From Gemmataceae bacterium (GTDB lineage Bacteria; Planctomycetota; Planctomycetia; Gemmatales; Gemmataceae): a stretch of 36,899 nt of DNA. How positions within the stretch are numbered: position 1 is the stretch's first letter; each line of letters opens with the position of its first letter. The stretch is taken from the NCBI GenBank assembly GCA_028288765.1, contig JAQGHQ010000535.1:1-36899 (forward strand), written 5' to 3'. Shown one piece after another: positions 7,155-15,287 of the stretch. The notes under the pieces were generated by a model. The model did not search any database. It saw nothing but the letters and a program-made list of their open reading frames with translations, and was not told the DNA's origin. A program made the position numbers and the translations under genes.

Positions 7155-8543
7155 TCACTTGATCTTGGCGCCGTCGAAGAACTTCGCCACGGCCGGGTCG
7201 TCCTCGGAGAGGGGGGTCCGCCCGACCGCCGTCAGGGTGAACACCTCCGACCCGACGATCGTCACCCGGTAGTAGATGTCCTTCCCGCCGCTGCTGAACA
7301 TCATCTTCCGACCGGGGTGTCCGCCCACGGCGACCGGGGCCCGGGTCTTCTCCTTTCCGAACTTCATGGTCGCCGCGAACCCGTCACACAGCTGGTCGAG
7401 ATCGCGGTCGGTCACCGGGGCCGGGGGCTGGTCCAGGGAGGTGATGATCACGGTGTAAACCAGGGCCTTCTCGGCTTGCCACATGCGCTGGGTGGCGCCC
7501 TTCGGGGGTAGTCCGGACGCAGTCCGGACCTGAAGTGTGGCCGGCGCGGAGATGGTCAGGGCCGGCGCCTTGATCGAGAGCGTCTGCGCCGGCCACTCCC
7601 CGGGGGCGACCGCGGGAGGCGGGATCGACCCGGCCGTGAGTTCGATCTTCGCGAAGAACTGCTCGACCAGCGGGTCCTCGAACGTCAGCCCCTTGTTACC
7701 GAGAACGGTGAACATCACCGAGCGGCCGTTGCCCAGCCCGGCCGAGACAAGGGCCTGGCTGATCTCCCCGGACGTCGTGATGTACCGCCGCGCTTTCCGA
7801 CCGCCCAGCGTGGTCAGGGCTTCGGCGGTGAACTCCTTGGTCCCGGTGACGCGGGCCACGACGTCCGGGTTGGCCGCTCCCGCGGTTTTCGCGTCCCACG
7901 TCCACAGCGTGGCGATGTAGGACCGGCCGTCGTGCCGCTGGGTCCACGTCTGGGTCCGCGGTCCGAACCTGTCGGCCGCTTTCTCGACCAGGTCGATCGG
8001 TGTACCCGACCCACTCGGGAAATAGGCAGTGAAGATGCCGTCGGGGCCGTCGAACCGGGTCCATTCGGTTGCTTTCGGACCTTGTGGTTGCGGTCCCGGC
8101 GGACCATTCCCGGCCGCTCCGGCGGGGGCATCCTTCCCGAGCAAGAACCATGCGGCGATGCCCCCGCCGGCTGCAAGGCCCAGAACGGCGACCCCGACGA
8201 CCGCCAGGATGAGGACCTTCCCGTTCCCGCCCGCCTTCTTCCTGCCCGGGACCGGCCGCCGGCTCACCGGCCGGTCGTCTTCGTCCTCATCCCGATCGTC
8301 CGGGTCCCGGCGACGGCCCCGCGGCCGGTCGTCCGGAGCGGCGTCCGCGGATCGTCGGCGGGAGCCGGGGCGGTTGTCGGCCGGGGTCGGCGGGGCCGGC
8401 TCGTCCACCACCTCGAACTCGGGAGTGGCGGGCGGGATCGCGATCGGGGTCTGGCATTTTGGGCACTTCCCCGTCTTCCCGGCGGCCGTGTCCGGTACGG
8501 TCAAGACGGCGGCGCACGACGGGCAGGCGATCCGAATGGGCAT
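7155..8543 (-). CDS. Zinc-ribbon, single-TM protein with duplicated extracytoplasmic domain
   Basis: A 462-residue protein. It begins with an MJ0042-type zinc ribbon (C7-x2-C10 and C27-x2-C30), then a Pro- and Arg/Asp-rich linker (about 31-108), one transmembrane helix (about 110-134), and an extracytoplasmic part of about 320 residues. That part appears to hold two related alpha/beta units (first TEWTRFDGPDGIFTAYFPSG, second with KDIYYRVTIVGSEVFTLTAV and FFDGAKI at the end). The second resembles the lipoprotein at 1-613. A cytoplasmic zinc ribbon joined to an outer domain is common in this group of planctomycetes; the function is unknown. ATG at 8543 is preferred over 8567 because GGAG lies five bases upstream. 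Confidence 0.75.
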   Translation of the reverse strand: MPIRIACPSCAAVLTVPDTAAGKTGKCPKCQTPIAIPPATPEFEVVDEPAPPTPADNRPGSRRRSADAAPDDRPRGRRRDPDDRDEDEDDRPVSRRPVPGRKKAGGNGKVLILAVVGVAVLGLAAGGGIAAWFLLGKDAPAGAAGNGPPGPQPQGPKATEWTRFDGPDGIFTAYFPSGSGTPIDLVEKAADRFGPRTQTWTQRHDGRSYIATLWTWDAKTAGAANPDVVARVTGTKEFTAEALTTLGGRKARRYITTSGEISQALVSAGLGNGRSVMFTVLGNKGLTFEDPLVEQFFAKIELTAGSIPPPAVAPGEWPAQTLSIKAPALTISAPATLQVRTASGLPPKGATQRMWQAEKALVYTVIITSLDQPPAPVTDRDLDQLCDGFAATMKFGKEKTRAPVAVGGHPGRKMMFSSGGKDIYYRVTIVGSEVFTLTAVGRTPLSEDDPAVAKFFDGAKIK

Positions 8544-8789
8544 GACAGCTCCGACGGCTGAGCTCAAGGGGCGATCATCAGCTGGGCGCCGGAGCGTGTC
8601 CGGGTGGAAATTGGATCATTTATGCGCAGAACGTGTTTTACCGCCTTACGGCGGGCGGGGGAATGTGTGTCGTGGACTTTTCACGCGAGACGGACTGGCA
8701 CCCGGCCCGAACCCCTGCCGCCCCCACGATTGTCCCCTACGATGTCCGTGGCCGGGATGAACCCGGCCGCTCGCTTTCAAAGGTTCCCC

Positions 8790-11387
8790 ATGCTCGTCCC
8801 GCTCTCCTGGCTCCGCGACTACGTCGACCTCCCGGCCGATCCGGCCGCGCTCGTCGACCGGCTCACCATCGCCGGGCTCGAAGCCGCCGGGGTCCGGGTG
8901 TTCGGGGTCGACCCGCCGCCGGGCGTCCGCGTCAAGCCAGAAGACGCCGGGCTCGTCTGGGAGCGGGACAAGGTCGTCCTCGCCAGGGTGCTCGAAATCA
9001 CCCGGCACCCGGACGCCGACAAGCTCAAACTGGTGAAGCTCGAGTACGGGGCCGCCGAGCCGAAAATCGTCGTCACCGGGGCCCCGAACATCGCCCCCGG
9101 GCAGAGCGGGATGAAGGTCGTCCTCGGCCTCCGCGGGAGCCGGTACTTCTACACCGACAAGGACGGCAAAAAGGCCGTCTTCACCCTGGAACCGAAGGCC
9201 CTCCGCCGCGTCATGAACGACGCCATGTGCATGTCGAACTTCGAGCTCGGCATCTCCGACGAGCACGAGGGCATCATCATCCTCGACGAGACCGACCCGG
9301 CCCCCGGCACCCCCGCGCGGGACGTCCTCGGCGAGATCGTGGTCGAACTCGACGTCCTCCCGAACATGGCCCGCTGCCTCTCCATGATCGGCATCGCCCG
9401 CGAGGTCGCGGCCCTCACCGGCGCGGCGCCGCACATCAGCGAGCCCAAGGTCGATGCGACCGCCGAACCGGTCGAGGGGAAGGTCCAGGTCGAGATCGCC
9501 GACCCGAAGCTGTGCGGCCGGTACACGGCGATGGTCATTCGGAACGTCACCGTCGGCCCGGCCCCGCGGTGGATGCGGAACCGCCTGCACTATGCCGGGA
9601 TGCGGCCGATCAACAACGTGGTCGACGTCACCAACTACGTGATGCTCGAATACGGCCAGCCGCTCCACGCCTTCGATTACGACGTGCTGGTCAAGCGGGC
9701 GGGCGGAAAGGCGCCGACGATCATCGTGCGGCCGGCGAAGGCCGGCGAGAAGCTGAAGACGCTCGACGGGCAGGACCGCGAGCTGTCGCCCGAGAACCTC
9801 GTGATCGCCGATACCACCGGGCCGATCGCCCTGGCCGGGGTCATGGGCGGGCTCGAAACCGAGGTCACGGACACGACGAAGACGATCCTGCTCGAATCGG
9901 CGAGCTTCGACTTCGTGAGCGTCCGCCGGACGGCCCGGCAGTTCACCCTGTTCAGCGAGGCGAGCACGCGGTTCAGCAAGGGCATTCACCCGGAGCTGGT
10001 CAAGCCGGCTGCGGTCCGGGCCGCCCAGCTCTTCCACGCCCACGCGGGCGGCGAGGTCCTGGCCGGCCTCGTCGACAACTACCCGGCCCCCGTCCCGCCG
10101 CAGGTGATCGACCTGGAGGCGAGTGAGATCCGCCGGCTGCTCGGGTTCGACATCCCGGCGAAGGAGGTCGAGCGGGTACTGAAGGCGCTCCAGTTCCTGG
10201 TCGAGCCGGACGGGGACGAGGGCTGGATGGTGACCACCCCACAGACCCGGCTCGACATCCAGGTCGGGGCGGCCGACCTGATCGAGGAGCTGGCCCGGAT
10301 CTACGGGTACGACAAGCTGCCGGAAACGCATCTGGCGAACGAGCTGCCGGAGCAGCGGGGCAACCGGCCGCTCGAACTCGAAGAGAAAGTCCGCGACCTG
10401 CTCGCCGACCAGGGGTTACAGGAGGCGATCACGTACTCGCTGACGAGCCCGGAGGCGGAGGGGCTATTAAACCCCTCCCCCGGCCCCTCCCCTGAGAAGG
10501 GAGGGGAGGAAGACCCGAGTCCGGCTCCCCCTTCCCTCTCAGGGAAGGGGGTTGGGGGGTTAGGTTCTGTCACCCTCCTCAACCCGATCAGCCCCGAGCG
10601 GTCGGTGATGCGGCGGACACTCCTGCCCGGCCTGCTCGCGGTCGCGCAGAGAAACCTGGAATCGACCGATTCCGTCGCGTTCTACGAGATCGGGCCGGTC
10701 TACGTCCCCCGGCCGGGCCAGAAGCTGCCCGACGAGCCCCGGCGGCTGGCGGTCGTGCTGTCCGGCCGGCGATCGGCGGCGGCGTGGGACGACCCGCTCG
10801 GGGTGAAGCCGACCCAGTTCGACTTCTTCGACCTCAAGGGCGTGGTCGAAGCGCTCGCGGCCGACCTGCACCTGCCGGGCGTCGAGTACCGTCCGGCCCG
10901 GACCGTCCCGCATCTGCACCCGGCGCGGGCGGCGGAGCTGGTCGTGAACGGTCAGCCGGTCGGGGTGTTCGGGGAGCTCCACCCGAAGGGCGCGGCGGCC
11001 TTCGGGCTCACCGACCGGGCGGTCCAGGTCGCGGAACTCGACCTCGAAGCGGTCCTCGCGGCGGTCCCGGACCGGTTCCCGTACCGCCCGTTCCCGACCG
11101 TCCCGGCGGCGAAGCGCGACATCGCCGTGATCGTCCCCGACGACACCCCCGCCGAGCGGGTGCTGACCGAAGTCCGGGCCGCGGGCGGCGATCTCCTCAC
11201 CGACGCGGTGCTGTTCGACGTGTACCACGGCGACAGCATCCCGGCCGGGACGAAGAGTCTGGCGTTCGCCCTGGTGTATCAGTCGGCCGACAAGACGCTG
11301 ACCGACAAGGAGATCGAGAAGGCCCATCAGAAGATCGAGGGCCGCCTGCGACACGTGCTCAAGGCCCAGATCCGTGGGAAGGATTGA
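8790..11387 (+). CDS. pheT: Phenylalanine--tRNA ligase beta subunit
   Basis: An 865-residue beta subunit of the alpha2-beta2 phenylalanyl-tRNA synthetase. The N-terminus MLVPLSWLRDYVDLPAD is typical. It is followed by the OB-fold tRNA-binding domain (VLEITRHPDADKLKLVKL, about 70-90), the B3/4 editing domain, the B5 domain (about 438-514), the core with NPISPERSVMRRTLLPGLL (about 597-615), and a C-terminal ferredoxin-like anticodon-binding domain (PFPTVPAAKRDIAVIV). ATG at 8790 has AAGG six bases upstream. The protein is longer than usual because of a roughly 34-residue insert (about 560-593) encoded by a palindromic repeat. The alpha subunit gene pheS is not adjacent. The 246-nt region upstream has a small hairpin (8641-8654) but no convincing promoter. 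Confidence 0.95.
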   Translation: MLVPLSWLRDYVDLPADPAALVDRLTIAGLEAAGVRVFGVDPPPGVRVKPEDAGLVWERDKVVLARVLEITRHPDADKLKLVKLEYGAAEPKIVVTGAPNIAPGQSGMKVVLGLRGSRYFYTDKDGKKAVFTLEPKALRRVMNDAMCMSNFELGISDEHEGIIILDETDPAPGTPARDVLGEIVVELDVLPNMARCLSMIGIAREVAALTGAAPHISEPKVDATAEPVEGKVQVEIADPKLCGRYTAMVIRNVTVGPAPRWMRNRLHYAGMRPINNVVDVTNYVMLEYGQPLHAFDYDVLVKRAGGKAPTIIVRPAKAGEKLKTLDGQDRELSPENLVIADTTGPIALAGVMGGLETEVTDTTKTILLESASFDFVSVRRTARQFTLFSEASTRFSKGIHPELVKPAAVRAAQLFHAHAGGEVLAGLVDNYPAPVPPQVIDLEASEIRRLLGFDIPAKEVERVLKALQFLVEPDGDEGWMVTTPQTRLDIQVGAADLIEELARIYGYDKLPETHLANELPEQRGNRPLELEEKVRDLLADQGLQEAITYSLTSPEAEGLLNPSPGPSPEKGGEEDPSPAPPSLSGKGVGGLGSVTLLNPISPERSVMRRTLLPGLLAVAQRNLESTDSVAFYEIGPVYVPRPGQKLPDEPRRLAVVLSGRRSAAAWDDPLGVKPTQFDFFDLKGVVEALAADLHLPGVEYRPARTVPHLHPARAAELVVNGQPVGVFGELHPKGAAAFGLTDRAVQVAELDLEAVLAAVPDRFPYRPFPTVPAAKRDIAVIVPDDTPAERVLTEVRAAGGDLLTDAVLFDVYHGDSIPAGTKSLAFALVYQSADKTLTDKEIEKAHQKIEGRLRHVLKAQIRGKD
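10467..10566 (+). repeat. Palindromic repeat inserted in frame inside pheT
   Basis: About 100 nt of C-run/G-run sequence with two hairpins. The left one pairs CCCCTCCC (10484-10491) with GGGAGGGG (10499-10506). The right one is perfect, CCCCCTTCCCT (10527-10537) with its complement at 10541-10551 around CTC. The outer ends also pair roughly (TAAACCCC against GGGGTTAG). It encodes a Pro/Gly/Ser-rich stretch (NPSPGPSPEKGGEEDPSPAP, then PPSLSGKGVGGLGS) without breaking the frame, just before the conserved LLNPISPERS block. Confidence 0.85.
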
Positions 11388-11399
11388 CCGGATGGTATA

Positions 11400-11522
11400 A
11401 TGTGGGGGCAAGTTTCCAATTTGGCCGGGGCGGTCGGAAATCGCCCCACGCATTGGTCTGATGGATCAAACCGGTCGTCTTCTGGGAAGTCCGGCCGGGC
11501 AAGTTGGAAACTTGCCCCACAC
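11400..11522. repeat. MITE-like inverted repeat downstream of pheT
   Basis: The left end contains GGGGGCAAGTTTCCAATTTG (11404-11423) and the right end AAGTTGGAAACTTGCCCCAC (11501-11520). They are reverse complements with few differences, so the 123-bp unit can fold end to end. It has no coding capacity. It takes up much of the 302-nt pheT/11690 spacer; the rest (11523-11689) shows no convincing promoter. Confidence 0.75.
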
Positions 11523-11689
11523 GTACCCCCGTGGCGCGGGACGCTCGCGGCCCAAAAAACGACGCCCAGGATCCCGTCGCACGGCCCAAGGAATCGCAGT
11601 ATCATAGTACCTCTCTCCGGTTTCCGCCGACACGCGCCCGCGGGGACCGCGCCGAGGCCGGCGCCGGCCGCCCTTCCGAGAAGCCCGGT

Positions 11690-14600
11690 ATGAAGCTCGA
11701 GGAACTCAGCCGGATCTTGCGGGAGAAAGACCCGGCCGCCGTCCTCGTCGACCCGGCCGTCCTCGTCCGGGTGGTCCAGAACGTCACCGGGATCACCTGG
11801 GTCGTCTGGGACGTGCCGCACAGCCACTGCTTCGTCGTCGAACGGCACACCCTGTACAAGCACGTCGAGCAGGAAGAACTCCACCTTCCGGCCGACCATC
11901 ACCTGCCCCACGCCGTCCTGCTGCTGGAACGGCCGACCGCCGAACAGCTCAACGGCCCCGCCAAGGACCTGCTCAGCCGGTACTGGCAGCTCCTGTTCCA
12001 CGCCGCCGCCCACCGCGAGCTCGACCGGCGGCTCGCCGATCTCACCCCCACCGGCCTCCGGGAACGGATCGAACAGCTCGGCCCGTCCGCGTTCGAGGAG
12101 GCCCGGAACGTCCTCGTCCAGGACGGGCTCTTGATGGCCACGGCCGACGACCGGGCCGCCTACGCCGAGTTCGCCGCGTACTTCCTCGAACTCCGGTTCT
12201 TCAACCCGACCCTCGTCCCGGTCTGCTTCCCCAGCCTGCCGCCGGTCCCCGACGTGGAGGCCGTCCTGGCCCGGGACGTGGACGGCCCGGCGCTCCTCCG
12301 GCAGACCCGGCTCCCGCACTCCCCCGACCCGGCCCCGAAGACCGACGACCAGTCCGACGAGTCGCACGAGTTCTACACCCGGCTGGAGCGGGCGGCCAAG
12401 CGGGCCGCCGCCGCCGGGGACACGGTCGGGGCGGCGATCCTCCACACCCGGGCCGCCCGGGTCGCCCCGGGCGCGCTGACCGGCCCGGCCCAGGCGAAGG
12501 CCCGCGAGGAGATCTGCCGGCTCGTCGACCGCCTCCAGGCCGCCCTCAAGCTGGCCGACGCCGACGCCGCGGCGTGGAAACGGGTCCTCCCTACCCTGCT
12601 CGACAAGGCCGACCAGGGGGCCCGGCCGGTCGAGGCCGCGCTCCTTTACGACATCCAGCGGGCGTGTCTCGACCACGAACAGAAGATTTACACCCTCGAC
12701 CTGGCCGAGTGGGTCTTCTCCGGCGGGAAGAGGCCGATCAAGCGGGAGCTCGCCGGCCAGCGGTACGTCCGGGTCCCGGCCCAGCTCCGTAGCGCCACCC
12801 GCCGGCTGGCCGCCGCCCGGCTCACCGACGCCGACCGGCAGATACTGGCCGGGCTGCTCCGGAACGCCCTCGACCAGGCCGAGAACCAGCTCCGCTCGAA
12901 GTTCGGCCCGATCCTGACCCTCGCCCTTCACGACGCCGGCCTCCGGCCCACCTCCCTCCCCGAAAAGGCGGCGCTCGAAAAGGCGGTGGAGGAGCTCCTC
13001 GACCGGATCTCGTCGGCCGGGTTCCTCGCGTTCGGCGACGTCCGGGACGCGATCGCCCGCGGGCAGATGAAGCTCCCGGACCTGAGCGGGCCGCACGAGT
13101 ACGTCCGCGGCGACCCGCTCCTGCGGCTCGACCGCCGGCTCGCCGCCCAGCTCGACGGCGTCTACCGCCGGGCCGAGTCCTACACCCGGGGGCTGGAACG
13201 GCTGACCGCGCTCAACTTCGGGACCGAGACCGGGCGGTGGCTGACCCGAAACGTCACCCTCCCGTTCGGGGCCGCGTTCCTGATCGCCCAGTTCTTCTGG
13301 TTGATGGTGTTCGAACGGCTGGGCAAGGTGCCCCCCGCGGCCGGGGAACCGGGGCCGACGTTCTTCGGCGGATGGAACAGCGAGTGGTGGTTCCACGCCG
13401 CCTGGGGCGGGCTCGGGGTGTTCTTCCTGCTGGTCATCCAGTCGGCGACGGTCCGGGGCGGGCTGGCCGCCCTCGGCCGGACCGCGTACCGGGCCGCCCG
13501 GTTCGTGTTCTGGGAGGTCCCGACCCGGGTCTGGGCCGACCCGCGGGTCCGGGCGCTGGTGGCGAGCGTTCCGGTCCAGATCGGACTGAGATGGGTGGTC
13601 AAGCCGCTCATCCTCGCCGGCCCGGCCTGGGCCGTGTTACCCGAGCAGCTGTGGAGGAGCTGGGCGGCCCGGGTCGTGACCTTCGTGGCCGCCTGGGCCA
13701 TAGTCAACACCAAGATCGGGCGGGTCGGGGAGGCCGTTCTGCTGGAGGCCGCCCGGGGGGTGATCGAGCTGATCCGGTCCGCCCCGGCCGTCCTCCGGTG
13801 GCTGAACGACCTGTTCCGGGATCTGGTGTACATCCTGGAGTGGGTGCTCGCCCGGACCGAAGACTGGCTCCGGCTCCGCGGCTCGGCCGGCCGCCTGGCC
13901 GTGGCCGTCCGGGCGGTCGCCGGGCTGGTCTGGATGCCGTTCGCGTTCCTCCTGCGGTTCTACCTGGTGGTCCTGATCGAGCCGATGCTCAACCCGCTCA
14001 AGCTGCCGCTGTCGATCCTGTTCGCCAAGTTCATCTACCCCCTCCTGCTGCTCTTCCCCGGGGTCCTCCAGCCGGACCCGGGGTCGGTCCTCGGGTACCG
14101 GTCCCCGCTGGTCGGCAGCCTGGCCGACTACCTGACCGAGCCGGGGGCGTCGGTCCTGGTCCTGGGCACCCTGTGGCTACTCCCGGACGCGTGCACGTTC
14201 CTGTTCTGGGAGATGCGGGAGAACTGGCGGCTGTACCGGGCGAACCGGCCGGCCGCGATCCGGCCGGTCGCCGTCGGCCCGCACGGGGAGACGGTAAAGG
14301 GGCTGTTACACTGGGGGTTCCACTCGGGCACGGTGCCCCGGCTGTTCGCCAAGCTCCGGGCGGCGGAGCAGGAGGCGGCCCGGACGGACGTTTGGCGGGA
14401 CGCCCGGACCTACCGGGCCGCCCTCCGCGGGGTCGAGGAGGCGGTCCGCCGGTTCGTCACCCGCGACTTCATCGAGGTACTGAACAGCCCGGAGTCGGGG
14501 TGGGACGGCCCGCGTCTGTGCGTCGGCCGGGTGATCCTGGGGACGAACCGGATCCGGCTGGAGCTCGTTCCCGAGGGAACAGCTGCGCCGGCGTGGCTGG

Positions 14601-15202
14601 AGTGGGAGGACCGGTCCGGGTGGCTGGTCGCCGGGTGGGCCGGGGCGGGGTTCCTGTCGGCCCTCTCGGAGGAGCAGGCCCGGGTGTTCGGGAACGCGCT
14701 GGCGTACCTGTACAAGCGGGCCGGGGTGGACGTGGTCCGGGAACAGGTCCGGGCGGAGCTGCCGAAGGAGGCGAAGCACTTCGACATCGGCCCCGACGGG
14801 CTCCTCGTCTGGTACGGGACCCGGGAGTCGCCGCCGCTCCTGTACGACCTGGGCGACCCGGTAACCGAGCTCCGCCCGCGGGTGCCCGGCCAGCGGCATC
14901 CGACCGCCGGCCCAATCCTGGACGCCCGCCGGCTGATTTTCGCCCGGATTCCGCTCACGTGGTCCCAGTGGACGGAGGTGTGGCGCCCCGGGCCGGCGGG
15001 CGACCCCCGCCCCCGGTTGTTCGGCCCGGCGGACGGCGATCTGACCCTGCTCCCCCCGCCGACCGCTCCCCCGCCCCCGCCCGACCTGCTCCCCCCGAAC
15101 CCCGGCCCGCCGCCGGAGCCGCCGCCGTTCGGGCCGCTCGTGCCGGTCGCACCAGTCCCGGTCCCCGAGCCGATCCCACAGCCGATCGCCTCGACCGGGT
15201 GA
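11690..15202 (+). CDS. Large multi-pass membrane protein of unknown function
   Basis: A 1170-residue protein that I cannot assign to a family. Residues 1-520 are soluble and largely helical, rich in Ala, Arg and Leu (KLEELSRILREKDPAAVLVD at the start; TGLRERIEQLGPSAFEEARN later). About six to eight hydrophobic segments lie between residues 520 and 845 (for example FGAAFLIAQFFWLMVF at about 525, GGLGVFFLLVIQSATV at about 575, MPFAFLLRFYLVVLIEP near 755, VLVLGTLWLLPDACTFLFW near 825). A second soluble domain (about 850-1110) follows, then a Pro-rich tail of about 60 residues. No catalytic motif or signal peptide is recognised. The start MKLEEL has only a weak Shine-Dalgarno. It converges on the ECF sigma gene with a strong hairpin between. 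Confidence 0.8.
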   Translation: MKLEELSRILREKDPAAVLVDPAVLVRVVQNVTGITWVVWDVPHSHCFVVERHTLYKHVEQEELHLPADHHLPHAVLLLERPTAEQLNGPAKDLLSRYWQLLFHAAAHRELDRRLADLTPTGLRERIEQLGPSAFEEARNVLVQDGLLMATADDRAAYAEFAAYFLELRFFNPTLVPVCFPSLPPVPDVEAVLARDVDGPALLRQTRLPHSPDPAPKTDDQSDESHEFYTRLERAAKRAAAAGDTVGAAILHTRAARVAPGALTGPAQAKAREEICRLVDRLQAALKLADADAAAWKRVLPTLLDKADQGARPVEAALLYDIQRACLDHEQKIYTLDLAEWVFSGGKRPIKRELAGQRYVRVPAQLRSATRRLAAARLTDADRQILAGLLRNALDQAENQLRSKFGPILTLALHDAGLRPTSLPEKAALEKAVEELLDRISSAGFLAFGDVRDAIARGQMKLPDLSGPHEYVRGDPLLRLDRRLAAQLDGVYRRAESYTRGLERLTALNFGTETGRWLTRNVTLPFGAAFLIAQFFWLMVFERLGKVPPAAGEPGPTFFGGWNSEWWFHAAWGGLGVFFLLVIQSATVRGGLAALGRTAYRAARFVFWEVPTRVWADPRVRALVASVPVQIGLRWVVKPLILAGPAWAVLPEQLWRSWAARVVTFVAAWAIVNTKIGRVGEAVLLEAARGVIELIRSAPAVLRWLNDLFRDLVYILEWVLARTEDWLRLRGSAGRLAVAVRAVAGLVWMPFAFLLRFYLVVLIEPMLNPLKLPLSILFAKFIYPLLLLFPGVLQPDPGSVLGYRSPLVGSLADYLTEPGASVLVLGTLWLLPDACTFLFWEMRENWRLYRANRPAAIRPVAVGPHGETVKGLLHWGFHSGTVPRLFAKLRAAEQEAARTDVWRDARTYRAALRGVEEAVRRFVTRDFIEVLNSPESGWDGPRLCVGRVILGTNRIRLELVPEGTAAPAWLEWEDRSGWLVAGWAGAGFLSALSEEQARVFGNALAYLYKRAGVDVVREQVRAELPKEAKHFDIGPDGLLVWYGTRESPPLLYDLGDPVTELRPRVPGQRHPTAGPILDARRLIFARIPLTWSQWTEVWRPGPAGDPRPRLFGPADGDLTLLPPPTAPPPPPDLLPPNPGPPPEPPPFGPLVPVAPVPVPEPIPQPIASTG

Positions 15203-15224
15203 GCCGGGGGCGGCAGAAGCGTAA

Positions 15225-15267
15225 GAGGCCCGCCGGCCCACGTTCAGGACGCGGGCCGGCGGGCCTC
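15225..15267. terminator. Bidirectional terminator-like hairpin between convergent genes
   Basis: GAGGCCCGCCGGCCC (15225-15239) and its perfect reverse complement (15253-15267) enclose a 13-nt loop. It lies between the stops at 15202 (+) and 15288 (-). There is no clear T-run on either side, so termination would depend on the very stable 15-bp stem. Confidence 0.6.
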
Positions 15268-15287
15268 CGGACGACGGCGTTCTCCGA

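Noticed and set aside
10440..10600. pheT interrupted by a frameshift or disabled by the repeat
   Set aside because: The frame stays open through the repeat and all downstream core and anticodon-binding motifs are intact in the same frame.
11327..13396. 689-codon open frame on the minus strand opposite pheT end and the large membrane protein gene
   Set aside because: It is antisense to genes with clear coding character; its product is a low-complexity Gly/Arg/Glu/Pro sequence typical of a shadow frame in high-GC DNA.
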